DNA from: Haberlea rhodopensis
Lineage: Eukaryota; Streptophyta; Magnoliopsida; Lamiales; Gesneriaceae
Length of the DNA: 64,000 bases
Assembly: GCA_907163345.1 (NCBI GenBank)
Contig: CAJQUN010000001.1
Span: 6,944,001-7,008,000 of the forward strand
Reading direction: 5' to 3'
Made by a program: the position numbers and the translations under genes. Positions 23,401 through 34,899 of this stretch are shown here, piece by piece. Numbering within the stretch: the stretch's first letter is position 1; every line of letters begins with the position of its first letter. The notes under the pieces are model-generated. The model made no database searches and was not told where the DNA came from. It saw only the letters and a program-made list of their open reading frames with translations.

Positions 23401-26400
23401 TTTCAACTTTATTTCCACATAAAAGATTCTGCTTGGACAATTCTACAAGACCCATCTCACTCACATGCCCTAATCTCTTGTGCCACAGTTTGGCTTCACT
23501 GATATTAGCTTTACTTACGGTGGCTGAGTGACCTGTTACCGTATTTCCTAACAGTGAATACAATCCATTTTTCCTAACTCCTTTCATCACCACTAGGGAT
23601 CCCTTTAACACTTTTAGTGATCCATTCTCAGCCTTAAAGGCGTATCCGTTCATCTCTAGTGTGCCTAAGGAAATTAGATTTCTTTTGAGTTCTGGAATGT
23701 ATCTCACTTCTTGCAGGAGTTTTTCTGTACCATCATGCATTCTTAGCCTAATGGAGCCAATCCCAATAACCTTGCAGCCTTTGTTGTCCCCAAGCAACAC
23801 TAGTCCACCCTCGACCCGGTCGAGAGTCTCAAACCAGTCCTTGTTGGGGCACATGTGGAAGTTACAACATGAATCTAGTATCCATTCAGCAGATGCATTA
23901 ATAGTGGACCAAACAGAGGCCAATAAAGAATGGATACTAGATTCAGGTTGTAGCTTCCACATGTGCCCCAACAAGGACTGGTTTGAGACTCTCGACCGGG
24001 TCGAAGGTGGACTAGTGTTGCTTGGGGACAACAAAGGCTGCAAGGTTATTGGGATTGGATCCATTAGGCTAAGAATGCATGTTGGTACAGAAAAACTCCT
24101 GCAAGAAGTGAGATACATTCCAGAACTCAAAAGAAATCTAATTTCCTTAGGCACACTAGAGATGAACGGATACGCCTTTAAGGCTGAGAATGGATCACTA
24201 AAAGTGTTAAAGGGATCCCTAGTGGTGATGAAAGGAGTTAGGAAAAATGGATTGTATTCACTGTTAGGAAATACGGTAACAGGTCACTCAGCCACCGTAA
24301 GTAAAACTAATATCAGTGAAGCCAAACTGTGGCACAAGAGATTAGGGCATGTGAGTGAGATGGGTCTTGTAGAATTGTCCAAGCAGAATCTTTTATGTGG
24401 AAATAAAGTTGAAAACTTGGAATTCTGTGAACGTTGTGTGCCAGGAAAAGTCAAAAGGGTTAAGTTCAACACTGGAATTCATAAGACATTTTGATTATGT
24501 GCATGCAGATGTTTGGGGACCTACTAGAACTCAAACTCATGGTGGTGGGAGGTACTTCATGTCCATTGTGGATATGACTACTCGAGGAGAGTCTGGGTCT
24601 TTGTATTGAGAAATAAATCTGAGGCATTTGGAAGATTTAGGGAATGGAATACACTGACCGAGACTAAGATGGGAACAAAGCTTAAGCATCTTAGTACAGA
24701 CAATGGACTAGAATTTGTTTCCGAGGAGTTTAAGAGTTCTGTAGAAAATCTGGTAGTACCAGGCACAAGAGTGTGGCCAATACCCCTCAACAGAACGGCC
24801 TAGCTGAAAGGATGAATAGAACTCTGTTGGAGAGGGTTAGATGCATGTTACTGAACGCTGGTCTTCCTAAGACTTTCTGGGGTGAAGCTGTGTCTACAGC
24901 TTGTTATTTGATCAACCAGTGTCCGTCTGCTGCCAATAATTTTAAGACACCGGTGGAGCTTTGGTATGGGAAACCAGCAGACTACAGCACTTTGAAAGTC
25001 TTTGGTTGTATGGCATACGCTCACGTAAGGAAGGACAAGCTCGAGCCACGTGTTAAGAAATGCATCTTCATAGGCTATCCACCTGGTGTGAAGGGGTACA
25101 AGCTGTGGTGCCTTGAACCAGGAGAACGGAAGTGTTTGATTAGTAGGGATGTGGTCTTTGATGAATCAAAGATGGGATATCCAGCTACTAAAACACTAGA
25201 TGAATCTAATGGCAAGAAGCGTCAGGATAAATCTCAGGTTGAGGTGGAGTTTCAAGGAACAAAAACTCCGTTGGATGTTTATGAAGAACCTCAAAGAGAT
25301 GAGCAACAGGGTCAAGAAACTGTTAACCAGACGAATGAATTAGATTCATATGTTCTTGTTAGGGATAGGAAAAGAAGAGCAGTTAGATCACCATTGAAGT
25401 ATGGATACGCTGATCTTATCTCTTATGCATTTCACGTGGTCGAGGATAAAGCTTATGTGGAGCCTGAGACATACAAGGAAGCCATGAGTGACAAGGACAG
25501 AGACCAGTGGACTGGTGCAATGCGAGATGAGATGACTTCCTCATACAAGGATCTGACTTAGAAGCTTGTGGATCGGCCCAAGAACCAGAGAGTTGTGGGG
25601 TGTAAATGGATCTACAAGGAAAAGGAAGAAATCCTAGGGATAGAGAAGGAGAGATGTATGGCCAGGTTGGTGGCCAAAGGATCTGCTCGAATTGAAGGGA
25701 TAGGCTTCAATGAAATCTTCTCGCCCATGGTCAAGCATTGCCGGATAAGGTCGTTAATTGCCTTGGTTGCTCATTTAGACTTGGAGCTGGATCAACTGGA
25801 TGTAGAAACGGGGTTTTTACATGGAGAGTTGGAGGAGACTGTGTCATATGCGAGTACGGTGGATATTACATTGTATGGCATGATGTGTAATAGACCAGAT
25901 TTGGCTTATGCTGTGAGTGCCATCAGCATGTTCACGCCAAACCTAGGGAGAGACCATTGGGAGGCACTGAAATGGGCTCTGAGATATGTGAGAGATTCCG
26001 TTGGACTTGGGATAATACCCAAGAGGAAAGATAACGTGGCCACATAGTAGGATATGTGGACTCGGATTTTGCAAGGAGGATAGACACCAGGAAGTCCCTA
26101 ACATGTTATATAAGCTGGAAGACCAATCTTCAATCAGTGGTAGCGTTTTCCACATCAGCTGAGTATATTGTTGTCATCGAAGCAATAAAGGGAGCTATGT
26201 GGCTACGTAAGATGATTGAAGAGTGTTGGCATCGAGATGCTATTAAGAAGGGTTTGGTGACTATGATGAAGATCCCTACAAAGGATTATCCGATAGATAT
26301 GCTTACTAAAGCATTGCCCACAACTAAGTTCAGACATTGTCTGGACTTAGTGAATATCCGAAGGAATTGAAGCCCTTAGGGGCTGGTTGGAGGGGGGTGA

Positions 26401-29400
26401 TCTCATATGGGGTTTAATTAGAAGTCAAGGTGGAGATTTGTTATATTTTATTTGACTTTTAATTAAATATTGCAAATGTACTATTTTACCCCTGTGTTTT
26501 TTGTTTTTGTTTCTTTTTCAATGGCCAAGATTCAACCTGAAAATTAAACCACCAAAAAAAACAAAACAAGGGCAAAACAAATAACAAAAGGGTAATAGAG
26601 TAATTTTGCATTAGTTAATTTCAAGTCAAAAAATTAACAATAATATTGGTAAGTTCTTGAGGCTATTCGAAGTTTTCCCAACCTTCCCTATGATTGTAAG
26701 GTTAAAATTGTTGTTGGAAATAAAGAGGAAAAGAACTTGAAGATTTGAGTGTTGGAAGTTAACCTTTATGCTCTTTTAGATATTGAATCCAAAAACTTAA
26801 ATTTTTAATTATATTAATCAAAACCTCCATATTTATACAAATAGAGTCCAAAAATCTTAACAAACCAATTCCTAATCAAAAAGCAAAACCAATCCTAATC
26901 AAACTCAAAAACAATCAATCCAAAAAGAATCTTATCAACTAAGAAGACCAAAAAACTAATCCAAACCAAAGATCAAAACGAATCCTAATCAAAGACCAAA
27001 ACCAATCCAAATAAATTTGAATAAATCCAAATCCTAATAAAATATAAAAACAACAAAGATAGTTATCGAAGATCTCTCGAAGATCTCCAAGAGCAAAGTT
27101 ACTGGATAGCCATTGAATTCTTATCATCTGTCCTCAAAGTTACTGCTATTCAATGGAATTAGTACATAAATCTGCTTCGTGAGAAAAGTTGAAGTGAAAT
27201 GCAGATGTGTACCTAAATATTGACATTAAATTGAAAAATGTGTCTGTGTTATGCTTATCTAAACTTTTCCTTTCTAGGTGCACTTGGAGCTTCTTTATTG
27301 CCCTTATGGCATGCAAAATGGTTTTACCAATCCTTTTACCCAGAACTTTTCATTGACTTCCTTGGAAAAGGTCCTAAAAGGTGGAGCGGAAGGAAAAGAG
27401 GCAGTTGAAGACGCTGGTGAAGTCAACAGAAGGAAGGAGGTTTATGTGAGAGGTGTACTTTCTGTTACTGTGGTATCGGCAGAAGACCTGGCACCAGCAG
27501 ATCTAATGGGGAAGGCAGACCCCTACGTGATTCTCTCTCTGAAGAAAGCCGAAGCAAGAAACAAAACGAGGGTGTGTTTCTCTTTGAAATATGTTCTGAG
27601 GATTTCATTTAAAGGCATTTCAAGAACACTTTTTCTGTTTTTCTTCTTTCTGAACTACAGTGAATTTTTTGTGGGATATTTTTCTGACTTGATTATTCTA
27701 CTGTTGTTCTTGAAATAAATTTTGAAATTGTCATGTGCTAAAATTCCTTTGTTTTTATTTTCTAGGTTGTGAACGACAATCTAAACCCAGTCTGGAACCA
27801 GACATTTGATTTTGTTGTTGAAGATGGATTACATGAGATGCTAATCCTGGAACTTTGGGACCATGACACGTTCGGGAAGGTACCCTGCTTTTCCACTGAC
27901 AGTAATTTATGGCACATTATACTGGTTGAACATGGACTAGGAAACATTGGTGCATATTTCTAGATCTCTAACAAACATATCTTTGTGAAATGAGTACCAG
28001 GTAAGACATTACAATATTTTTGGTTGAAATAGTGGAAGAAAGTGGTTTCAATTTACAGGGAAAATGCCAATGGATTGATATGGTAAATATAGTAATTTGA
28101 CATGAGACGGCTTTCTTGTTCTTAAGTTAAATTTATAGATCCAGGTGGTGGAGAAAGCAACATGGACTAGAAAATGTTGGTGCGTATTGTATATCTCTAG
28201 CAAACAAGTTACTATGATATGATTACTAGGTAAGAAATTCCAAAAAAAATAAAATAAAGTAGAGTGCAAATAGTGGAAGAAAGTGGTTTTACTTTACAGG
28301 GAGAACTCCGCTGGATTGATAAGGGTAATGTAAGTTTGAAGAAAGGAATTATTTAGGAGACTCAATCTTGTTTTCTCTTTATTGATTGTTCCAATCTTTA
28401 AAATAAATACAATTATATGTCTTCTATTTATAGAAGACTCCTAATCCTAAAATCTAGGAAGATAAATCTAATTAAATAAAAAGATAAACTAGTTTACTAT
28501 TTTAGATAAACTAAAACTCCTAGCAAACTTATCAACACTCCTATGAATATTAAAATAAAAATATTTATCTAGAGTTCTTGATAAGTAAAACTCTATCATT
28601 CAACAGGTAAATATAGTAATTTGATATGAGACGGCTTTCTTGTTCTTAAGTTTAATTTAATTGATTCAGATTGTAGAGAAAGCAACCAGTATGATTAAGG
28701 TTGGACTTATCTATTAATTCCATGACACATATTTGCATTGACGCAGCTGAATGATATATGTACAGCTAGGAATAATTCAATTGTATTCTGACATAATAAT
28801 CTTGAGTTTCATATATTGGTGATAGGCCATTGACATATTCACCGATACAGGGCTCCTTGATGTACTAACCTTTTGTGAATGATAGTCTTGTATTCTAGCT
28901 CAATAATCTTGTGGCTATTACTATTAAACTCCAGTTGTAGATGATTTTTTATCTGCTGAACATGAGCAAGTACGTTCGAGATTTTGCAATTGCTTTGAAG
29001 TTTCTAAATTGATATGGTTTGGTCTAACCTAGTCCAGAACTCAGAATGGATTAGGGTAAAAAGAAAAATAATCCTCCTAAGCATCGGAAATTTAAATATT
29101 CTAATGGACTTCAAAAGCTCTCAACATAGGAGCTTTGTTCATGTAAAAAGCACCGTTATAATCCACCCATCAATGCTGAAGTGAGAAAAACCTGATGCTG
29201 AAGTCTTGTCCTGAAATTGCTGCAACTGTGTTTTCCAAAATTTTGGTAGCATTGCACAACATATTCTATATAACATACAAAGGAATCCTCCTGAACTGCG
29301 GCCTCAATAATAACAGTTGGTGCTAAGGATGCATCCTGACATTACTAGCTATGGAAATTTTAAGGAAACAAAAGGCATCAAGCTAGAAAATGAAATGTTG

Positions 29401-29579
29401 TGTCATGATTTCTATGTTTCATTTGAATGCAGGATTTTATGGGACGATGCATCTTAACATTGACGCGGGTTCTGATGGAAGGTGAATATTCAGATGCCTT
29501 TCCTTTGGATGGTGTTAAATCAGGGACTCTAAACTTGCATCTCAAATGGAACCCGCAAACTATTTACAGGGACTCCTAG
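14434..29579 (+). CDS. SYT5: Plant synaptotagmin / extended synaptotagmin, SYT4/SYT5 type (13 exons)
   Basis: Exons: 14434-14538, 14631-14735, 14832-14882, 14961-15081, 15638-15759, 18299-18400, 18570-18644, 19453-19533, 19779-19929, 20030-20260, 27278-27571, 27766-27879, 29433-29579. All introns are GT/AG. The product is about 565 residues, normal for the family. Order: N-terminal hydrophobic anchor (residues about 2-25, MSFVAGLVIGLVLGLALIV), SMP lipid-transfer domain (exons 2-8), first C2 domain (LEVKLVQAKEL, IGKSDPFA, LNPIWNQHFEF; exons 9-10) and second C2 domain (LSVTVVSAEDL, MGKADPYV, LNPVWNQTFDF; exons 11-13). Such proteins sit in the ER, bind plasma-membrane lipids through the C2 domains, and act at ER-plasma membrane contact sites. 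Oddity: exon 8 has five A at 19500-19504 where the conserved frame needs four, so the annotated splice form is frameshifted there. SYT4 versus SYT5 is not settled by eye. Confidence 0.93.
15926..17040 (+). mobile_element. Nonautonomous small LTR retrotransposon (TRIM-like) in SYT intron 5
   Basis: Two similar LTRs, 15926-16130 and about 16840-17040, start TGT and end GACA. They are flanked by the 5-base duplication TTGTC (15921-15925 and 17041-17045). A primer site TGGTATCAGAGCC follows the first LTR directly at 16131. The internal 700 bases have no gag or pol and contain four tandem 26-bp units at 16629-16732 (TTGCACGGATGTTG type). The sister duplication at 18004-18306 shows the empty site. 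It must depend on another element's enzymes. Confidence 0.88.
17081..17823. mobile_element. Nonautonomous DNA element with GCG-rich inverted ends
   Basis: Flanked by GCACCTAT at 17073-17080 and 17824-17831, an 8-base target duplication. The sister copy at about 18129-18136 has a single GCACCTAT. Termini are related inverted sequences (ATAGTTATTAAAAGC on the left, ATAGTCATTAAAGGC on the right, reverse-complemented), followed by GCGC/AAGCG/AGGCGC-rich subterminal inverted repeats at both ends. There is no transposase. The 8-base duplication favours hAT; a 9-base MULE duplication with one mismatch is the alternative. Confidence 0.75.
21438..23887 (-). pseudogene. Left arm: copia protease, integrase and deleted RT/RNase H
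   Basis: In transcription order from 23887 down: protease start (EWILDSCCNFHMCPNKDW, where the catalytic DSG has become DSC), GAG-pre-integrase (KLWHKRLGHVSEMG, CERCVPGK), integrase core (STDNGLEFVSEEF, QQNGLAERMNRTL), the RT beginning (VVGCKWIYKEKEEILG, LDVETGFLHGELEE), then directly TLYGMMCNRPDLAYAV and a shortened RNase H ending KFRHCLDLVNI. The RT core with YVDD is missing, and so is the RNase H segment that normally carries CDSQSAI. Several frameshifts. Not functional. Confidence 0.88.
23888..26370 (+). pseudogene. Right arm: mirror copy of the same deleted copia pol
   Basis: Same order and the same two internal deletions as the left arm, on the plus strand. The protease motif is intact here (EWILDSGCSFHM), and 40 further bases of upstream coding (ADALIVDQTEANK) are retained, forming the loop of the palindrome. 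Differences from the left arm include a deletion that shifts frame near 24740-24775, a 12-base deletion near 25285, and TGG to TAG at 25559-25561. It ends before the polypurine tract (AAGGTGGAGAT) and the LTR start at 26439. Confidence 0.88.
26640..27277. other. Remainder of SYT intron 10
   Basis: AT-rich, with repeated AACCAATCCTAATCAAA-like words at about 26860-27040. It may be an old LTR, but no boundaries or target duplication were found. The exon 11 acceptor is at 27276-27277. Confidence 0.5.
27929..28687 (+). repeat. Tandem duplication in SYT intron 12
   Basis: Copy A is about 27929-28159; copy B is 28160-28328 plus 28606-28687. Shared blocks include AACATGGACTAG, AGTGGAAGAAAGTGGTTT, TGGATTGATA, and GAGACGGCTTTCTTGTTCTT. 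Copy B is split by a solo LTR; copy A retains the uninterrupted site. Confidence 0.88.
28329..28605. repeat. Solo LTR in SYT intron 12
   Basis: 277 bases starting TGTAAGTTTG and ending ATTCAACA, flanked on both sides by GGTAA (28324-28328 and 28606-28610). The sister duplicate has one GGTAA at the same place. TG...CA ends with a 5-base duplication and no internal region fit a solo LTR left by recombination. Confidence 0.85.
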
Positions 29580-30946
29580 TCCTCCTCCTGTATGTTTGCG
29601 GCTATATAGCAACGCCATATCTCTGTTCTAAATGGTCTTTTGTCTCTTGTTTTCATACGTTTAGACAAAAGATGCGACCTTAAAAAATTAGTTTTTTTTT
29701 TTTTAAATTAATACATCCATGTCCTTCGTTTAGTACATGGAATAACAGATGGAGCACCATTAAGGAACATAAAAGGTGGAGTTGCTATAGAAGTATCATT
29801 TTCTTTTTTCGGCAGACACGGTAAGTCGCTTGCTTATAGATGTATTAATTTTGTGTGTAATGTCGGTGTAACTGTTCTAGCAATGCATTGAGAAACGTTG
29901 TTAGATCTGTGTAAAGTAGCATCCGGAAGTGGGAAAGATTTTTTGCATTTGTTTCTACTCTTGAAAGAACTTATTTTTTAAAATTAATTGTGTGTAATGC
30001 CTGTGTATACTGTACTAGCAACGCATTGAGAGATGTTATATATCTGTAAAGTAGCATTAGGAAGTGGTGAAGAGTTTTTTGCTATTTGTTCTTTGATACC
30101 CCATAAGTAGTGCAACGTGAAGTAGTTTCAACCATACATATGATTATTTACATCCAACATTTGGAATATATTTCATATTGGATGGTTGGATCTACCTCAC
30201 AACACATTTCAGTTTTTGCATTTGTTTCTAATCTTGAAATAACTATTTTTTTAATAAAAAAAAAAAATTACCAAAGAAGTTGTCAGGATTAGGCTAGGTC
30301 TCAAGTTGTGTATATCAGAAACCAAATTATGGAGGAAACCTCATCCGTTATAATATAGTAACAATTAGAGCGGTAGGGGAAACATACAATGTGTTTACAA
30401 TTGTTTATTTATATAATTGTTTATTCAAAATATTTTTATATTGCTTTTGCTTAAAAACTTAAAAGTTCAAAAAAAATTATTTTTAAGCAAAAATATTGAG
30501 TGCTTGCTATTAAAATAAAAAAAAACAGCTTAATAAACTTCAGATGATTACAAAATTGCTATCATACAAGTAAAATAGTGAAAAACATACCATGATCTGT
30601 TTTTCTGGTTCTACGTTTACGTACTTATTTTTAGAGAAGCAATAGCTGAAACAATGAAATAAAACAATCAAAATCTGTGTTTTTTTGTCTGAAAGCAGAT
30701 ACACAGTTTTGAAGATTAATCATAAACACCCGCTATGAGACAAATCCAAATGAAAGGAGGCTCTAGTTTTTCCATTAAAATTAAATCTTTCTAGATGCTC
30801 ATAATATGGAGTTCAGATTAATTAATCATTAGGCTCAGACGAGTAATTATACATTCGTGTATCAATGGTAAGTTTTTCAATTATTAAAGGCTTCTGAATT
30901 TTAATATTAAAAAGACCAAAAGTGGATTTGTAGAGGAATGTGTTTT

Positions 30947-31060
30947 TTTTGTTTGAGAGGTGGAGGGATTAAATATTTTTTTGTACATCGTGGGACTCGA
31001 ACTCGAATTTATCCAAAGTTGATGTGAGTTCTTATCATCTTGGCTAGACCCAGGAGCTCG
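30947..31060 (-). mobile_element. tRNA-derived SINE with 15-bp target duplication
   Basis: Flanked by AGAGGAATGTGTTTT at 30932-30946 and 31061-31075, a perfect 15-base direct repeat. On the minus strand it shows an A-box-like TAGCCAAGATGATAAG (about 31047-31032) and a B-box-like GAGTTCGAGTCCC (about 31004-30992), the internal RNA polymerase III promoter of tRNA-derived SINEs. Mobilised by a LINE enzyme. Confidence 0.85.
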
Positions 31061-31779
31061 AGAGGAATGTGTTTTACCCCTTTCTAAAAATCAATTTTCT
31101 TTCTATAGAATCTTTTCAAGTAAATTGGGAGAGAAATAGGAGCAAGTTTTCTGACAAATTTCTTGTGCATTTTCGAACATCAGCGTAAAGGAATTACGCC
31201 ATAGTTGGGTTCTATAAAACACAACGATGCAACAAGTTGTCTGGATCTTGAGGAGAAAACATGGATCTCTGGAAATTTAGGACAATTCAACATCACACAC
31301 CGATTTTGCATGAATTAGGGTTGACTGTGGATCATGTGTTTGTATAGCCTACTTATTACTAATTACGTATTGCCAAGCATGATATTATGTGTTCCTTCGT
31401 TTTTTTAAGATATCAAACAAAGAGTCAAAGAAGGTTAAAATAAAAAAAAAATTCTTGACCAAGTTTATATTTCTGACCAACCATAATTTGTAGTAAATAT
31501 TTCTTAATTAGTGTGATAATTATCCCCGCGGATCCTACATCTTCTCTTATATTCTATGAAGCACGGGTATTCCTAAAAATCATTTGATACAATGTCAGAA
31601 ACTTCTAAGATACCGGCGGTCCTCGGACACGGCAGGTGGTATCTTCATAATTTTTTTTAAAAAAATAAAATTGAACACCCGTGTCAGACACGGCTAATGG
31701 GTGTATCCGACACATAAAGGATATTTTTTTTTTGGGGTGGGGGGAGGGTAATTGTACAATTTAAAAAGGTTTGGGCTAA

Positions 31780-32045
31780 AATAAACTTTGGACGTGTTAG
31801 TTAAACTTTATGTTAATCAAAGTAATATACATTTGGTGTTAGTATGAGTGATAATATGATGATTTCAGTGACATGTTTTTTTTACCATTGTAAGAGTATT
31901 TTTGGTGTTATATTTTATTTGAACGCGTTTGTTAAACTTTATGTTAACTGAAGTAATATAAATTTCGTATTACAATGAGTGATAATATGATGATTCTAAT
32001 GATTCATGAATTTTGGTAAGAATATTTTGCATGAATTAGGATGGT
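31780..32045. repeat. Diverged tandem duplication, about 125 bp units
   Basis: Two units share GTTAAACTTTATGTTAA, GAAGTAATATAAATTT-like and GAGTGATAATATGATGATT blocks, the first around 31795 and the second around 31925. No coding potential. Confidence 0.7.
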
Positions 32046-32582
32046 TTTAGAATTTAAAAAAATGTGAATTTTAGTACTTTGTACTATAGTATATGTATCT
32101 ATGTCGCCGTGTCAGTGTCCGTGCATCGTAGCTTATACTGAACATATATAGTAAAGAATAAAAGATGCGCGAATCAAAAACAAAATATGAACTTATAGAA
32201 GAAAAGTTTTTTGACAATTACTGTTTTAAATCAAAAATGTGAATATGGACAAATATGATCGAAAATCAAGAAGTGTGAGAAGTGACAAAGGTTTAATAAG
32301 GCGTGAGAATCTGGACACGCGAAGTGGTCACCCAAATAATGAGTTTTACATTTTTAAGAGACAAAAATTAGAGGGTCACTTTTCAACATCCAAGTTTCTT
32401 TGGGTTCCCAAATCCCTTCAAATTTTAGTAAGTTAAAGGTGTAAAAGTGTGTGTAGTGAGTTAGTAGAAAGTGAAGAAAACCAAGATTATTGTCTGCAGT
32501 TGCATGACCAAGGCACATCTCCTTTGGTCCCGCTGTCTCTTCTTTGCTTGCATTACCTTATTAAAAATGATAATGATAAAAT

Positions 32583-32632
32583 AAATAAATAATAACAATA
32601 ATAATAATAATTATTATTATTATTATTCTTGA
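32583..32632. repeat. AT-rich trinucleotide microsatellite
   Basis: Runs of AATAAT followed by ATTATT form a self-complementary low-complexity stretch. Confidence 0.85.
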
Positions 32633-33645
32633 TTGAAAATACTATGCCTGTATTACAGTTTCTTGAAGTCATGTAATATGTGGACTGAATTTTTTTTATG
32701 AGTAAATTGATTTAGAATGTTTAAAATAATTTTACTTGAAGGAGACAATTCCCCTAATTTATTTCTATAATCTCTCTCATACTTATAGTTTCTATTAACT
32801 CTGTTAATCTACCAGTAAGGCCTACATTTCAAGAGGCTAAACGAATTCTAGGATATATATTAATTTGTTTTCAATCTTGCATATGTAATAGCAGAGTCTT
32901 GAGACATTGGCCATTGCAACTAACACATCGAGATTATATGTTTAGCCCCTTAAAAACATAATAAGCGTTGCAAATATTTTACTTACATTTTGTGCCATTT
33001 TGTGCCACACAATTGTTTTACGATATTAAATAGATATATTTGCTATTTTTTTCATATAATAATTGCATTTTAATCGCGTACCTCATTCTATATACTACTA
33101 CACATTAAACATTCATTACAACAACAATAACAACAATAGCAACAAAGTATTTAATCTCAATGGATTGAAATAGACGTTAATGTTTTATATGTAGTACAAG
33201 AATGTAGCATTTTCTTGCCAAAATATATACAACTTAGTATGACCTAACTAAACTGGTCGGAGTACACCACTAAAGTTCAAATTTGTACAACCTTAATTTG
33301 AGCATAATCAAGTATTGGTTTACATATGTGAGCTAGATCAAGATCTGTTCAAGTGCCACTGATCCTGAAACAAAAGGTTTATATCTAAATAAGCCAACAT
33401 ACAATTTTCATCCTCCCGCAGAAAATCTTGATCAGCGAAATAAATAAAGCAAGCATGATATAAAAGGAAGAATTAAAATAGTGGAGACAGGGTACAGTAA
33501 AAAGGGGTTGTTTGTGTTTTCTTTGTGGAGAATATTTCTGGTGCATGCGCAAGACAAGGAAGAAAAGTTTTTTTTTTAAATTTTTGTTCAATATAAGCAT
33601 GATGATAACTCTAAAGTGAGATTCACTTCCTCGTTGATATCATTT

Positions 33646-33750
33646 TTTTAGTGGGGAGATGCTAAATTAATTTTTTGTGTCAAGCGGCGCGACTCGAACT
33701 CAACTAACGAAAGTGGGCATGACCTCTATCCATTCTGGCAAGGAACTCCC
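33646..33750 (-). mobile_element. tRNA-derived SINE with 14-bp target duplication
   Basis: Flanked by CGTTGATATCATTT at 33632-33645 and 33751-33764, a perfect 14-base repeat. The minus strand carries an A-box-like TTGCCAGAATGGATAGAGG and a B-box-like GAGTTCGAGTCGC at the usual spacing. Length is about 105 bases and the tail is T/A-rich. Confidence 0.85.
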
Positions 33751-33803
33751 CGTTGATATCATTTAACTCACTTTCCTCTCCTAGAGCATGTTGGTTGGAA
33801 AAA

Positions 33804-33907
33804 TGCCCAAGGCCTTGTAGCCTAAGTGGCACCAAGGTGCACAAAATAGCATATGGTCTCATGTTCGAGACCTCTCCCCCTTAATCCATCCCAAAAACAT
33901 ATGTATA
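33804..33907 (+). mobile_element. tRNA-derived SINE
   Basis: A-box-like TAGCCTAAGTGGCACC and B-box-like ATGTTCGAGACC lie on the plus strand. Flanks TTGGTTGGAAAAA (33791-33803) and TTGGTAGGAAAAA (33908-33920) form a 13-base target duplication with one mismatch, so it is somewhat older than its two neighbours. Confidence 0.78.
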
Positions 33908-34899
33908 TTGGTAGGAAAAACTGAAAATCAGATTTTTTTTTTTTTTTTGCAACGATACTTCTAAGTTACTAACCCCAACGGCCAAACAGAGATAACTCTC
34001 TTCAAAAACATCTCCTATGATTCCATGTCTATTTTTTTGTTAAGATCAGCATAAGTAATGATTATATATGTTGCCTTTCCTGATCCTACATAGGACCCTT
34101 TCAAGCCATGCTTTATTCCATTTAAACTGCCACGTTTTGTTTCTGATTGATACCAAGAAAAATCTTGAGGAAATTAAGAAGAAATATGAGAAGTCTAATC
34201 AATAATTTCAAAAGGAAAAGTAGTGGATGCATGTTGTTGGGAGATAAAGAACGAACGAGATATTGGTGAGGTTCAATTTGAAGACGGATTTACACATGCA
34301 GCGAGTAAACGACGATCTCAGATTGAGCCGCGCCAATATCACTTTTTGCTCCTTTTGAATGGATTTTCATATTTGTCAGTATTCTCAAAATACATCAATT
34401 TCTCATGTCATAAAATATCTAACTGGAAATTCTTGAGTATATATTTGTAGATTTGGAGCAGCTCTTTTTGTCAGAACTGGTTCACATGTTACTGAGTATT
34501 TGCAACTGTAAGATCTCTTGAATTCTCTAATCCTCAATCTTTTAGTACACAATTAATTTCCACGATCATTTCCTTGCAAAATGCATTGTTAATGCGTGAA
34601 TCAATATAACCTTGGGGCATCTTGTATCTATCCCTAAAAGCCCATCGGCTGTCAAATAAAAGCTACAGACTGGATCGAGCCCCGCTAGTGGCTTGATAAT
34701 ATATTGGAGATAATCAAACTTGTTAGTGCAGGTGATCTTGTAAAAGGTTACCAATTATTTGTTTGGCACATAGGTGGCATGGAAATGGTTAGCATCCAAA
34801 CCGGAAGCGAAAAATAGAAAACAATTGTAGCCTGTTCCATTCACATTCCTTCACGCATGCAGTTATCGTCAGCAGATCGACATTATATCTACTGGTGCT

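Larger units (their letters stand above)
20939..26639. mobile_element. Giant inverted repeat built from two head-to-head copia fragments, in SYT intron 10
   Basis: The left arm (about 21290-23887) is the reverse complement of the right arm (23928-26513), with few substitutions and small indels over roughly 2.6 kb. They are separated by a 40-base loop (23888-23927). The left end carries a complete LTR of about 429 bases (20939-21367, TGTTAAG to ATATAACA) beside a polypurine tract. The right end has only the first roughly 75 bases of the LTR (from 26439), then switches at about 26518 to a diverged LTR piece in the opposite orientation ending TTAACA at 26639. There is no gag, no 5' half and no matching target duplication (TCTAA versus ATAAT). 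Confidence 0.9.

Noticed and set aside
23321..24494. Two 277-codon ORFs crossing the palindrome centre on opposite strands
   Set aside because: Each joins an antisense reading of one arm to a sense reading of the other through the loop. They are geometric by-products of the inverted repeat.
14434..29579. SYT as a dead gene because of its many intronic insertions
   Set aside because: All 13 exons, splice sites and phases are conserved apart from one homopolymer base, so decay is not the simplest reading.
30992..31047. Possible tRNA gene from A and B boxes
   Set aside because: No cloverleaf or anticodon stem could be drawn and long target duplications flank the unit, so SINE is the better call.
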